From contig CAILKE010000050.1 of the NCBI GenBank assembly GCA_903834765.1, positions 61,722 to 125,721 on the forward strand: a stretch of DNA of 64,000 nt, given 5' to 3'. Below the pieces are notes generated by a model that was not told where the DNA came from, ran no database searches, and saw only the letters and a program-made list of their open reading frames with translations. The translations under genes and the position numbers were made by a program. The DNA is from an uncultured Bacteroidota bacterium. Its GTDB lineage: Bacteria; Bacteroidota; Bacteroidia; B-17B0; Aurantibacillaceae. Shown piece by piece: positions 56,637-64,000 of the stretch (position 1 is the stretch's first letter; the number at the start of each line of letters is the position of its first letter).

Positions 56637-59624
56637 ATGATGATTTCTTGCTTATCTATATCTAAAATTGTTTTAAAGCGCTCAGCTCTTACGTTGCTTT
56701 TATTAATTCAAACGGCTGCTTTTGCGCAACAATATAATTTTAAAGGATATTCAGTAGAAAACGGTTTACCCTATATCCAAATCTTCACTATTTTTCAAGA
56801 TAGCCACGGTTATCTATGGAGTGGCGGCTATGGTGGCTTAAGTAAATTTAATGGTAAAACCTTTCAAAATTTTTCGCCAAAAAATGGATTGGCAAATCAT
56901 TATGTAAACGCTATTACTGAAGATAAAAACCATCATATCATTGTTGGTACCATTGATGGATTATCAGTGCTAAACAACAATAAATTCAAAAACTACCATG
57001 TAAAAGATGGGCTTCCTTCTAAAAACGTATCAGCGGTTTGTACAGATTTTTCAGGAAAAATATGGGTTGGGACAACAAAGGGATTATGCACCTATGAAAA
57101 CGGACATATCCAATTATACGACGCATTAAAAAATCAAACCATTAACTGTTTATATCCAACTAGTCAAAATGGGTTATGGATTGGTACTAATAACGGACTA
57201 TATAACATCAATAACGGAACAGTAACTCTGTATTCAACCATTAATGGCTTAGTTGACAATTCGATTAATTGCATTAGTCAAAAAACTACCACTAAAGAAT
57301 TATTTATCGGTACTAAAAATGGATTAAGTATCCTTAATATTTCTTCTCAACATTGCACTAATTATCATGTGATTAATGGTTTATTAGATGAGGATATTAC
57401 TGTTATTACTAATACTCCGGAAGGCTTGGTATGGATAGGGTCCAAAAGCGGATTGGTTAATTTTGACGGTAAATTATTTTCCTATTTTTCTATTCGACAA
57501 GATAATAATACCAACCACATCCGTTCGCTCATTATTGATTATGAAAATAATTTATGGATTGGCACACACAATGGCTTATACAAATTTAGAGACAAAGGAT
57601 TTACAAGCTATTCTAAACAAGAAGGTTTAGGAGGCGCATTCATATACCAGGTGTTAGAAGATAAAGAAAATAATCTTTGGATTACCACTGAAAATAATGG
57701 AATTTATAAGTATGCGAATGGTTATTTTAAAAATTATTCTACGAAAGAAGGATTACTCAGTAGTAATGTAACCTCAGCATTACTTGATAAATCAGGTCAG
57801 TTATGGTTTGGCACAAATAGAGGAATTTCAAAATTTACGAATCAAAAAATTGAAAACATAAGTTATGGTGCTGATTTTAAATTGGAAGCGCCTATTAGTT
57901 GCTTGTTTCAAGATTCCAAACAACGCATTTGGATCGGTGGACAAAATGGATTATGCTGTATGGAAAAATACAATCACGTTTACTTAACAACCTATTATAA
58001 ATTACCAACACCCATTAAAGATTATAATATATGGGCTATTAATGAAGATCCTGAAGGAAACATATGGTTAGGTACTTATTTGGCAGGGATTTTTAAATTA
58101 GAAAACAAGCAGTTCATTAATCAGCAATCTCATTTTAAAACAGGCATAGAATCAGCACTCGAAATAGAATTTGATTCTACAGGTGTTATGTATGCAGCTA
58201 CATTCAATGGTATATTGATATATAATACCAAAACACAGGATACTAAATTCATTTCTGAAAAAGATGGCTTAGCTTCCGAGCTAGTATATAGCTTAAAGAT
58301 GAGTAAAAATAAAAAATACTTATGGGCTGGCACTAATCAGGGGATTAGTAAAATAAATATATCGAAATTAAAACATGATATTATTGAAATTACTTCCTAC
58401 AATAAAGCCGAAGGTTTTGAAGGCGTTGAATGTAATACGCATGGCATCTTTGAAGATCATGCTGGTGATGTTTGGTTTGGAACTGTAAATGGACTTATCA
58501 AATATTCCCAAAATGAATTTAAACCTAACGATAATTTATCAAAAACCACCATCAGTAAAATTCAACTTGCATACGAAGATACACTATTAGCAGATAGTTC
58601 GAAGCTTGCTTACGATTTAAATAACATTACATTTTATGTGGACGGCATCAGTTTAACCAATCCTAACAAAGTAATGTACATGTATAAGCTTGAAGGCTTT
58701 GATAAAAGTTATAGTCCATATACGGATGTTAACTTTGCTAAATATGATAATTTACCTGCAGGAAAATATACATTTAAAGTAAAGAGTTGCAACAGCGAAG
58801 GCATTTGGAATATAGAGCCTACTACTTTTTCGTTTGAAATAAAAGCAGCGTTTTATAAAACCTGGTGGTTTACCGTTGCCTTATTGGCATTGGTAACAGG
58901 CCTAATATATGCGATTTTTAAAATACGATTACATCAAATACAACTTAAGCAAAAAGAAGAGTTTGATAAGCAAGTAGAAGTTTCGAAAGCAGAATTGAAA
59001 GCATTACGCGCTCAAATGAATCCTCACTTTGTATTTAATTCTTTAAATTCCATTCAGCATTATATCCTCAATAGTAAAGGCGAAGAAGCGGCTCGTTACT
59101 TAAATAAATTTGCCAAATTAATTCGTATAATTTTAAATAACTCCGAAAAGCCCACTGTTACTATTAATGAAGACATTGAGGCCTTGACTCTTTATTTAGA
59201 ATTAGAAAAAATGCGCTTTGAAAATAAATTTAATTACTCAATTCAAGTGAGTGACTCTATTGATGGCGACTATGATGAAATTCCACCGATGCTAATTCAA
59301 CCTTATTTAGAAAACGCGATTTTACATGGGATTAATCCTAAAGAAGGACAAGGGCACATTAATGTAGAAATAAGTTTGATTAATGCTTTTATTAAAATTT
59401 CCATTATTGATGACGGTATTGGAAGAGATAAATCAAAAGCAATACAAAGCCTGCAACCAGCTGCTAGACACAAATCTCTGGGCATGAAAATAACAAAGGA
59501 TCGGGTAAGAATATTAAACACCATTCATCAGTCCAATTTAAACGTAAATATTATAGATTTGTATAACGGCAATAAAGAACCCATAGGAACACAAGTAGAT
59601 TTATATATACCGTACATTAAATAA
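56637..59624 (+). CDS. Propeller sensor histidine kinase (two-component propeller, Y_Y_Y, LytS-type kinase)
   Basis: This is a membrane sensor of about 995 residues. An N-terminal signal or anchor segment (ALTLLLLIQTAAFAQQ) leads to about a dozen propeller repeats (WVGTTKGL, WIGTNNGL and similar, about 40-640) that should form two periplasmic seven-bladed propellers. A Y_Y_Y domain follows (about 675-740, YKLEGFDKSYSPYTDVNFAKYDNLPAGKYTFKV), then a transmembrane helix (about 748-768) and the LytS-type kinase: MNPHFVFNSLNSIQHYIL (His near 796) and a PYLENAILHGI N-box. The start is uncertain: ATG at 56637 or 56640 is chosen over TTG at 56574. The LytTR regulator follows. The ligand is unknown. 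Confidence 0.9.
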   Translation: MMISCLSISKIVLKRSALTLLLLIQTAAFAQQYNFKGYSVENGLPYIQIFTIFQDSHGYLWSGGYGGLSKFNGKTFQNFSPKNGLANHYVNAITEDKNHHIIVGTIDGLSVLNNNKFKNYHVKDGLPSKNVSAVCTDFSGKIWVGTTKGLCTYENGHIQLYDALKNQTINCLYPTSQNGLWIGTNNGLYNINNGTVTLYSTINGLVDNSINCISQKTTTKELFIGTKNGLSILNISSQHCTNYHVINGLLDEDITVITNTPEGLVWIGSKSGLVNFDGKLFSYFSIRQDNNTNHIRSLIIDYENNLWIGTHNGLYKFRDKGFTSYSKQEGLGGAFIYQVLEDKENNLWITTENNGIYKYANGYFKNYSTKEGLLSSNVTSALLDKSGQLWFGTNRGISKFTNQKIENISYGADFKLEAPISCLFQDSKQRIWIGGQNGLCCMEKYNHVYLTTYYKLPTPIKDYNIWAINEDPEGNIWLGTYLAGIFKLENKQFINQQSHFKTGIESALEIEFDSTGVMYAATFNGILIYNTKTQDTKFISEKDGLASELVYSLKMSKNKKYLWAGTNQGISKINISKLKHDIIEITSYNKAEGFEGVECNTHGIFEDHAGDVWFGTVNGLIKYSQNEFKPNDNLSKTTISKIQLAYEDTLLADSSKLAYDLNNITFYVDGISLTNPNKVMYMYKLEGFDKSYSPYTDVNFAKYDNLPAGKYTFKVKSCNSEGIWNIEPTTFSFEIKAAFYKTWWFTVALLALVTGLIYAIFKIRLHQIQLKQKEEFDKQVEVSKAELKALRAQMNPHFVFNSLNSIQHYILNSKGEEAARYLNKFAKLIRIILNNSEKPTVTINEDIEALTLYLELEKMRFENKFNYSIQVSDSIDGDYDEIPPMLIQPYLENAILHGINPKEGQGHINVEISLINAFIKISIIDDGIGRDKSKAIQSLQPAARHKSLGMKITKDRVRILNTIHQSNLNVNIIDLYNGNKEPIGTQVDLYIPYIK

Positions 59625-59697
59625 TTTTGAATGTTAAATGATGAATGTTAAATTTCTAAAATAACAAAATCGTACATTCTATTAATAAGAAAAAAAC

Positions 59698-60456
59698 ATG
59701 AAAACATTAATCATAGAAGACGAACAAAAAAGTCGCGATATGCTGGCTACATTGATCAAAAAGAACTTCCCACAATTAACCATTGTTGGCTTAGCTAAAA
59801 ATGTGTCGGAAGGTGTAGAATTTATCAAAACACTTAGTCCTGACTTAGTGTTTTTAGATATCAGTATGCCTGATGGTACTGGCTTTGACGTGCTTGAAAA
59901 AACAGAGGGATTAAAGTTCGATATTATTTTTACAACCGCTACAGATAAGCATGCTTTAAAAGCCATTAAATACAGTGCTTGCGACTACTTATTAAAACCC
60001 ATAGACGTTGAAGAACTTAAACCAACTGTTGATAAACTCATTGTAAAGCATACTAATAAAACATCTACCATGCCGAGCATGGAGAATTTACAATTTTTAA
60101 TCCAAAATTTAAAACGTGCGGATGATAACTACAGTAAAATAACATTACCTAGCGGTAATGCTTATGAAATAGTAAATATTAAAGACATTATTCGTTGTGA
60201 GGCTGATGGAAGTTACACGAATTTTATTTTAATAGGTGGCAAAAAGCTTATGGTATCTGCTAGTATGAAACACTATGAAGATTTATTACCTGCTAACGAT
60301 TTCATTCGTATTCATCATCATCACCTCATCAATATCAATCATGTGGTGCGTTTTTTAAAGGTTGACGGCGGTTATGCCATTATGAGCGACAATTCACAAT
60401 TAGAAATTAGTCGCCGTAAAAAAGATGCGTTTTTAGAGAGATTGAATGCATTATAG
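59698..60456 (+). CDS. LytTR-family response regulator
   Basis: This 252-residue regulator has a receiver domain (about 1-120) with IIEDEQ (acidic pair, 6-8), the phosphoacceptor D54 in LVFLDISMPDGTGF, T/TTA near 80 and LLKPID with the conserved lysine near 101. A LytTR DNA-binding domain follows (about 145-250, DIIRCEADGSYTNFI...FIRIHHHHLININHVVRFLK...LEISRRKKDAF). It starts 73 bp after the kinase gene, so the pair forms one two-component system. Its regulon is not visible in this window. Confidence 0.95.
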   Translation: MKTLIIEDEQKSRDMLATLIKKNFPQLTIVGLAKNVSEGVEFIKTLSPDLVFLDISMPDGTGFDVLEKTEGLKFDIIFTTATDKHALKAIKYSACDYLLKPIDVEELKPTVDKLIVKHTNKTSTMPSMENLQFLIQNLKRADDNYSKITLPSGNAYEIVNIKDIIRCEADGSYTNFILIGGKKLMVSASMKHYEDLLPANDFIRIHHHHLININHVVRFLKVDGGYAIMSDNSQLEISRRKKDAFLERLNAL

Positions 60457-60465
60457 TTTTTTATG

Positions 60466-60713
60466 TTTTAACCGCAGAGGCGCGAACCTATTTCTGTCGC
60501 TTCGAGTTCATTTGCCTGCCTCTTGCAAATGAGTATCGAGAAGCTGTTCTCGATATGAAAAATGAAAGAGGCACATTTTTCTACTCGAACTGACAACAAA
60601 TTATTTTATATCTATAACTAAAATAATTTCTTTTTCTAATCTCTGTAAACTCATCAACCTCTTAAACTTTGTGTTAAAAAATCACCGCAGAGTCACAGAG
60701 AAGGAAAACATTA
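60466..60713. repeat. Cluster of short palindromic and ACCGCAGAG-type repeats
   Basis: The 254-bp gap after the LytTR gene contains AACCGCAGAGGCGCGAACC (60469-60487), a GTCGCTTCGAG... element with CATTTGC and GCAAATG arms, and a perfect hairpin TATCGAGAA (60534-60542) with TTCTCGATA (60547-60555). A second ACCGCAGAGTCACAGAGAAGG block (60692-60712) abuts the stop of the next minus-strand gene. No gene is seen. Confidence 0.65.
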
Positions 60714-61490
60714 TCGAAAGCCCTCAAAAGCTCCTAAACCAAATAAGGAAAAATCATACTTAATGGGATCCTTGCTATCAAAGGATTTTAGAACAGTGGT
60801 AATTTCTTCTACTGCTTGCCAATCGTTTTGTGTGCGTGTTAGTAATCCTAATTTCCGACTAACATTTCCTGTGTGTAAATCCAAAGGCAAACATAATTGA
60901 TGCGGCTTAATGCTTTTCCAAATTCCGAAATCAACACCAAATTTATCCTGACGAACCATCCATCTCAAAAACATACAAAGCCTCTTAGCACTAGATTTTA
61001 CAGCCGGATTAGACACATGCTTTTCTACACGATGTAAATGAGTCGGTTCTAAAAACAAGGTTCTGAAATTAATAATTGCTTGTTTGACATTGGGTTCATT
61101 CTGTGAAAAGGCCTTTGAAAATGCTCCTTCTAAACCATTGTGCTTGGTATAAAGATGTTTGAGCGATTGTAAAAAGAACACACAATCACCTGCGTTAAAC
61201 GTACGGTGAACAAAATCAGAAAAACGCAACGCATCTTTTTTCGTGAAGTTTAAAATAAAATCATGAGGTTCATCATTCATTAAACGCATGAGGCTGTTTC
61301 CATTCTTAATAATAGAGAAACGCTGTCCCCAAGCAATAGTAGAAACTAACAAAGAAGCTATTTCTATATCTTCTTTTTTGGAGAATTGGTGTGGAATAGA
61401 AATTGGATCCGTTTGAATGAAATCTGTATTATTAAACTGAAGGTATTTTTCATCCAATAATTCTTTTATGTCTTTCAAGTGCTTCACCAT
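60711..61490 (-). CDS. TIGR02757 family protein (DUF2400)
   Basis: This 259-residue protein matches the TIGR02757/DUF2400 family: LKDIKELLDEKYLQFN at the N-terminus, IEIASLLVSTIAWGQRFSIIKN (about 42-63), KRLCMFLRWMVRQDKFGVDFGIWKSI (about 168-193) and LCLPLDLHTGNVSRKLGLL (about 199-217). The CLP.D.HTG pattern recalls an HhH-type DNA glycosylase-like layout, but I know no proven activity. It stands alone between two repeat-rich gaps. Repeat DNA touches its stop codon. Confidence 0.88.
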   Translation of the reverse strand: MVKHLKDIKELLDEKYLQFNNTDFIQTDPISIPHQFSKKEDIEIASLLVSTIAWGQRFSIIKNGNSLMRLMNDEPHDFILNFTKKDALRFSDFVHRTFNAGDCVFFLQSLKHLYTKHNGLEGAFSKAFSQNEPNVKQAIINFRTLFLEPTHLHRVEKHVSNPAVKSSAKRLCMFLRWMVRQDKFGVDFGIWKSIKPHQLCLPLDLHTGNVSRKLGLLTRTQNDWQAVEEITTVLKSFDSKDPIKYDFSLFGLGAFEGFR

Positions 61491-61612
61491 TCAAAGGTAA
61501 TTAATAAGGTCGTACTAAAAATTTCGTAGTAATATTTTCTTTTTATTCTTTTCGCTTAATCAAAAAGATACGATCTATTTATTGTTAGAAAAGTTAATAG
61601 AATTTTGTTCTT

Positions 61613-61783
61613 TAAACTAATGCATACGTTGGTAATGGTGCGGTTAGTTTTGCCAAAACGGTGCGAAATCCTAGTTTTTCTGGAGAAGCTGAAGCGTGGA
61701 ATGTGCGAAGAAAAACGGATTTGGCGTTTTGGCTTGTCACGCCAAGGCGTGATTGTTACTTTTTTTCGTCAAGGAAAAAAATG
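61613..61783. repeat. Hairpin-ended relic element, long copy
   Basis: The 511-bp gap upstream of the MFS gene starts with AT-rich DNA. Then it carries TAAACTAATGCATACGTTGG (compare 9107) and a GC-richer centre that can be read as LPKRCE...GEAEAWN in shifted frames, a string I associate with dispersed Bacteroidota repeats. It ends in the hairpin TTTTTTTC, GTCAAG, GAAAAAAA (61760-61781). A 63-codon open frame over it (61605-61796) has no protein-like features. I read it as non-coding. Confidence 0.5.
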
Positions 61784-61838
61784 TAAAAGAGGATGAATTT
61801 TTTAGATGACTCTGTTAATAGATCAACGCCATTTTACT

Positions 61839-61914
61839 CGTCATTGCTAAGCACGAAGCAATCTCAAACAATGCTATGCTTGAGATTGCTTCGTAAAGGA
61901 ACAACGCAATGACG
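61839..61914. repeat. 76-bp nested palindrome (REP/BIME-like)
   Basis: CGTCATTGC (61839-61847) pairs with GCAATGACG (61906-61914). Inside, GAAGCAATCTCAA (61856-61868) pairs with TTGAGATTGCTTC (61880-61892). It is a complete, barely decayed nested inverted repeat with no coding content. Confidence 0.8.
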
Positions 61915-61977
61915 AAGGTTGCATTCATAATAATATATCACTTATATTCTAACTTATAAAATGTCTATTATATTTAT

Positions 61978-61985
61978 TAGATTTG
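61978..61985 (+). promoter_or_regulatory. Candidate -7 box for the MFS transporter gene
   Basis: TAGATTTG matches TAnnTTTG, 16 bp before the ATG at 62002. No clear -33 TTTG was found. Confidence 0.35.
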
Positions 61986-62001
61986 AAATAAAAAAACATA
62001 T

Positions 62002-63201
62002 ATGACAACATCAACAACAGCATTTAAAAAACCGTTTCGTTGGGCTGTGCTTATGGCTTATTTTGGCGTAGCTGCTATGTGCCAGTTTCTATGGTTGAAC
62101 TTAGCTCCTTTAGTTTCTTTTCTTCAACTTAAATACCAAGTCAGTGAATTAGCAGTAAGCTCCTTATTACTCTCCTTTCCTTTATTATATGTATTGCTAT
62201 CCATACACTCAGGAACATTAATTGATAAAAAAGGATACCGTTATGTCATCATGCTAGGAAGCATGATTAGTGCGGTGTTTGCCTGCGTTCGCGTGTTTGA
62301 TGATAATTTTTACATCTTAGTGATTGGACAAACTGGCATTGCGATTGGTCAGCCATACATCATCAATGGTATTTCCAAATTGGTTTCCGATTGGTTTGAC
62401 AAAGAAGAAGTAGCTATGGCAACCGGTATTGGCACAGCAGGCATGCTCATCGGAATGGCTATTGGTATGGGCTTAACGCCTGCACTCAACGAAAGTTTGG
62501 GGTTTCAAAAAACGATGTTGGTGTTTGCTATCTTATCAATTGCTTTAACAGCCGTCTTCTTTTTTTTAGGAAAAGAAAATAATATTGTAAAATCAAAAGC
62601 GATTGCTTTGAGTGCTATTGGCGAAATTAAAGCCTTACTCGCTAGTAAAAATTTGGTGATCCTTTGTACCATTACGTTTTTTGCCTTAGGTGTATTTAAT
62701 GGACTCACCACTTGGTTAGAACCAATTTTAAAACCCAATAACGTGAATGCTGAAGAAGCAGGCTTAGTGGGCGCTTTCCTAATTATAGGAGGCATCGTTG
62801 GTTCATTAATTATCCCAACTATTTCCGATAAATTAAAAGTACGTAAACCTTTTTTAGCTATCTGTTGTTTAACAGCCTTGTTTATTATTTATCCGCTTTG
62901 CACCATGGGTTCGTTAACCATGTTATATGTATTAGGTGGCTTATTAGGATTCTTTTTTCTTCCGGGTTATGCCTTGTTGCTTTCTATGTGCGAAGAAATT
63001 GCAGGCAATGAAAAAGCAGGCGCTGCTACAGGTTTATTAATGATGTCCGGAAATGCAGGCGCTGTGGTTGTTATAGCTGCTATGCCATTAATTAATGGCG
63101 AAGGTTCTGTGTGGATAAACTCCATTTACCTCATGCTCGCTTTAATGGTTGTAGCATTTGTTTTGGTGGTTGGCTTTTTAAAAGAAACCTTTGGGAAATA
63201 A
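62002..63201 (+). CDS. MFS transporter
   Basis: This 399-residue polytopic protein of the major facilitator superfamily has hydrophobic helices spread across its full length. The loop between helices 2 and 3 is SGTLIDKKGYRYV (about 73-85), a form of the MFS motif GxLaDrxGrr. GIGTAGMLIGMAIGMGLTP lies near 145-165, and the second half carries ISDKLKVRKPFL, the matching loop. The overall pattern resembles FLVCR/CynX-like carriers, but the substrate cannot be assigned. It is monocistronic, between repeat-rich DNA and a terminator. Confidence 0.9.
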   Translation: MTTSTTAFKKPFRWAVLMAYFGVAAMCQFLWLNLAPLVSFLQLKYQVSELAVSSLLLSFPLLYVLLSIHSGTLIDKKGYRYVIMLGSMISAVFACVRVFDDNFYILVIGQTGIAIGQPYIINGISKLVSDWFDKEEVAMATGIGTAGMLIGMAIGMGLTPALNESLGFQKTMLVFAILSIALTAVFFFLGKENNIVKSKAIALSAIGEIKALLASKNLVILCTITFFALGVFNGLTTWLEPILKPNNVNAEEAGLVGAFLIIGGIVGSLIIPTISDKLKVRKPFLAICCLTALFIIYPLCTMGSLTMLYVLGGLLGFFFLPGYALLLSMCEEIAGNEKAGAATGLLMMSGNAGAVVVIAAMPLINGEGSVWINSIYLMLALMVVAFVLVVGFLKETFGK

Positions 63202-63226
63202 AAATAACGTATTTGATTTGTAAACA

Positions 63227-63268
63227 AAAACACCTGTAAGGTTTTTTATTAGTAAAGGTGTTTTATTT
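63227..63268 (+). terminator. Probable terminator after the MFS gene
   Basis: AAAACACCT (63227-63235) pairs with AGGTGTTTT (63256-63264) across a 20-nt loop that itself contains a T run. It lies 25 bp after the stop. Confidence 0.6.
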
Positions 63269-63318
63269 TAATCTTCTTTAAAACTTTATTTTTTAAAGGC
63301 TTGTCGCATTGATGCAGT

Positions 63319-63411
63319 TTACCTTTTCTTTTCTTTTAATAATTTAATAACTTCCTTTTGAGAATCAACAAGATCTTTTAAAATGGTATTTTCTTTTTGA
63401 TAATTAATTAT
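63319..63411 (-). pseudogene. Decayed coiled-coil tail of an XRE-type regulator
   Basis: On the minus strand the segment reads NYQKENTILKDLVDSQKEVI and then KLLKEKKR-stop, a coiled coil like the tail of the intact regulator upstream (ENQIDLLKEENAHLKKMIERLLN). A TAA lies just before it in frame, and no HTH is present. It is best read as the remnant of a tandem copy. Confidence 0.45.
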
Positions 63412-63470
63412 TTATTCTTTTAGTTTTCGAAATTCATATATAAAAAGCTTGTAAAATTAATTAAGTGAAT

Positions 63471-63851
63471 TTAATTTAAAAGTCTTTCAATCATTTTTTT
63501 TAAATGAGCATTCTCTTCTTTTAACAAATCTATTTGATTTTCGTATAATTTTTTTTCAGATTCAGAAATTGATTGTTGGTTGATGTGGCTAAAAACATTC
63601 CCTCCATTTGGATTATTACTGATATTAAAAACCATTTGATCATTAAATGAAATAACATCTTCGGGTTTTAAACCCAATATGGAAGATATTTTTTCTAATC
63701 TCGAATAAGAAACCTCAGATTCACCAAGTTCAATTTTACTATAAGCTCCTTGCGATAAACCTAATTCATTGGCTATGTGCGCCTGAGTTAGATTTTTTAA
63801 CTCTCGCAATTTTTTAATTTTTTGACCAATATGCATTGTTTGTAAATCCAT
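63471..63851 (-). CDS. XRE-family HTH transcriptional regulator
   Basis: This 126-residue protein has an N-terminal helix-turn-helix (about 6-63, MHIGQKIKKLRELKNLTQAHIANELGLSQGAYSKIELGESEVS). A short hinge (FNDQMVFNISNN) and a coiled-coil tail (SEKKLYENQIDLLKEENAHLKKMIERLL) suggest a dimer. An ATG at 63836 (MHIGQ) fits the family start equally well. The layout is common in Bacteroidota; the target is unknown. It is divergent from the dehydrogenase gene and may control it. Confidence 0.9.
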   Translation of the reverse strand: MDLQTMHIGQKIKKLRELKNLTQAHIANELGLSQGAYSKIELGESEVSYSRLEKISSILGLKPEDVISFNDQMVFNISNNPNGGNVFSHINQQSISESEKKLYENQIDLLKEENAHLKKMIERLLN

Positions 63852-63892
63852 GTGAAATCTTTTTTGTTATTAAAAGTACACAAAATAAAAGT

Positions 63893-64000
63893 ATTGGCAA
63901 AAAGAAAATAGTTGTGATTACTGGCACTTCTTCTGGTCTTGGAAAACATACAACATTGCAGCGACTACGTGATGGCGGCTTCCACGTGATTGGCGCTGTC
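63893..64000 (+). CDS. Short-chain dehydrogenase/reductase, 3' truncated by the window
   Basis: The frame reads KKKIVVITGTSSGLGKHTTL and then QRLRDGGFHVIGAV. TGTSSGLG is the NAD(P)-binding TGxxxGxG loop of the SDR family after a first beta strand. No ATG, GTG or TTG sits at a suitable place. An ATT at 63893 would give a normal N-terminus, and a TTG at 63894 is one frame off. The rest lies beyond the right edge, so substrate and class are unknown. Confidence 0.7.
   Translation, partial: MGKKKIVVITGTSSGLGKHTTLQRLRDGGFHVIGAV

Noticed and set aside
61605..61796. 63-codon open frame in the gap before the MFS gene
   Set aside because: It lies over the relic repeat, its product has no domain or plausible signal, and the same left block recurs in non-coding DNA at 9107.
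1..64000. Prophage, plasmid or anti-phage island
   Set aside because: No integrase, transposase, capsid, replication or defence gene was found; the genes are mostly core housekeeping and envelope genes.

Overview
The window is a low-GC chromosomal stretch of a Bacteroidota bacterium, most like the Flavobacteriales/Sphingobacteriales side of the phylum. The evidence is two proteins ending in a type B sorting domain of the type IX secretion system (T9SS), SprB-type repeats, tandem OmpH/Skp genes behind bamA, a LytS-type kinase with two-component propeller repeats next to a LytTR regulator, Bacteroidota-type FtsL, FtsQ and FtsZ tails, and -7 boxes resembling TAnnTTTG. The genus cannot be fixed from sequence alone. 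No rRNA, tRNA, CRISPR array, prophage or intact insertion sequence was recognised.

Layout. 1-2030: 3' part of a T9SS-secreted adhesin-like gene with a one-base frameshift. 2137-8000: rnr, an acyltransferase with a barrel-like protein, and kdsB-aroK. 8200-13600: a DUF1571/LysM protein, a prolyl oligopeptidase, an AlkD-like protein with a LysM glucosaminidase, and purN. 13778-22182: a 2649-residue T9SS protein with about 21 SprB repeats and a small secreted partner gene. 22345-27640: dnaG, an alpha/beta hydrolase, a lipoprotein and a PlsC-like acyltransferase. 27833-44594: a complete dcw (division and cell wall) cluster, mraZ-rsmH-ftsL-ftsI-murE-mraY-murD-(orphan MurD C-domain)-ftsW-murG-murC-ftsQ-ftsA-ftsZ, preceded by a four-unit MraZ operator and closed by a terminator. 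44639-56410, all on the minus strand: secA, prfC, a PaaY-like hexapeptide protein, uppS-bamA-skp-skp and a sugar GHMP kinase. 56637-64000: LytS/LytTR pair, a TIGR02757 protein, an MFS transporter, an XRE regulator beside a decayed copy, and the start of a short-chain dehydrogenase.

Functionally the window is dominated by envelope construction. The dcw genes make lipid II and the divisome. uppS supplies the lipid carrier, kdsB and possibly the GHMP kinase serve LPS sugars, bamA/skp assemble outer-membrane proteins, and secA feeds the periplasm.

The most unusual coding feature is a free-standing MurD C-terminal domain (36201-36665) between murD and ftsW. It keeps the NDSKATN and SPAC-type motifs but has no ATP-binding domain. 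The second theme is the intergenic DNA: several families of short palindromic repeats sit in gaps of the dcw cluster and elsewhere, one within an upstream extension of the murG frame. There is also a pair of related hairpin-ended relics and a 120-bp MITE-like inverted repeat.
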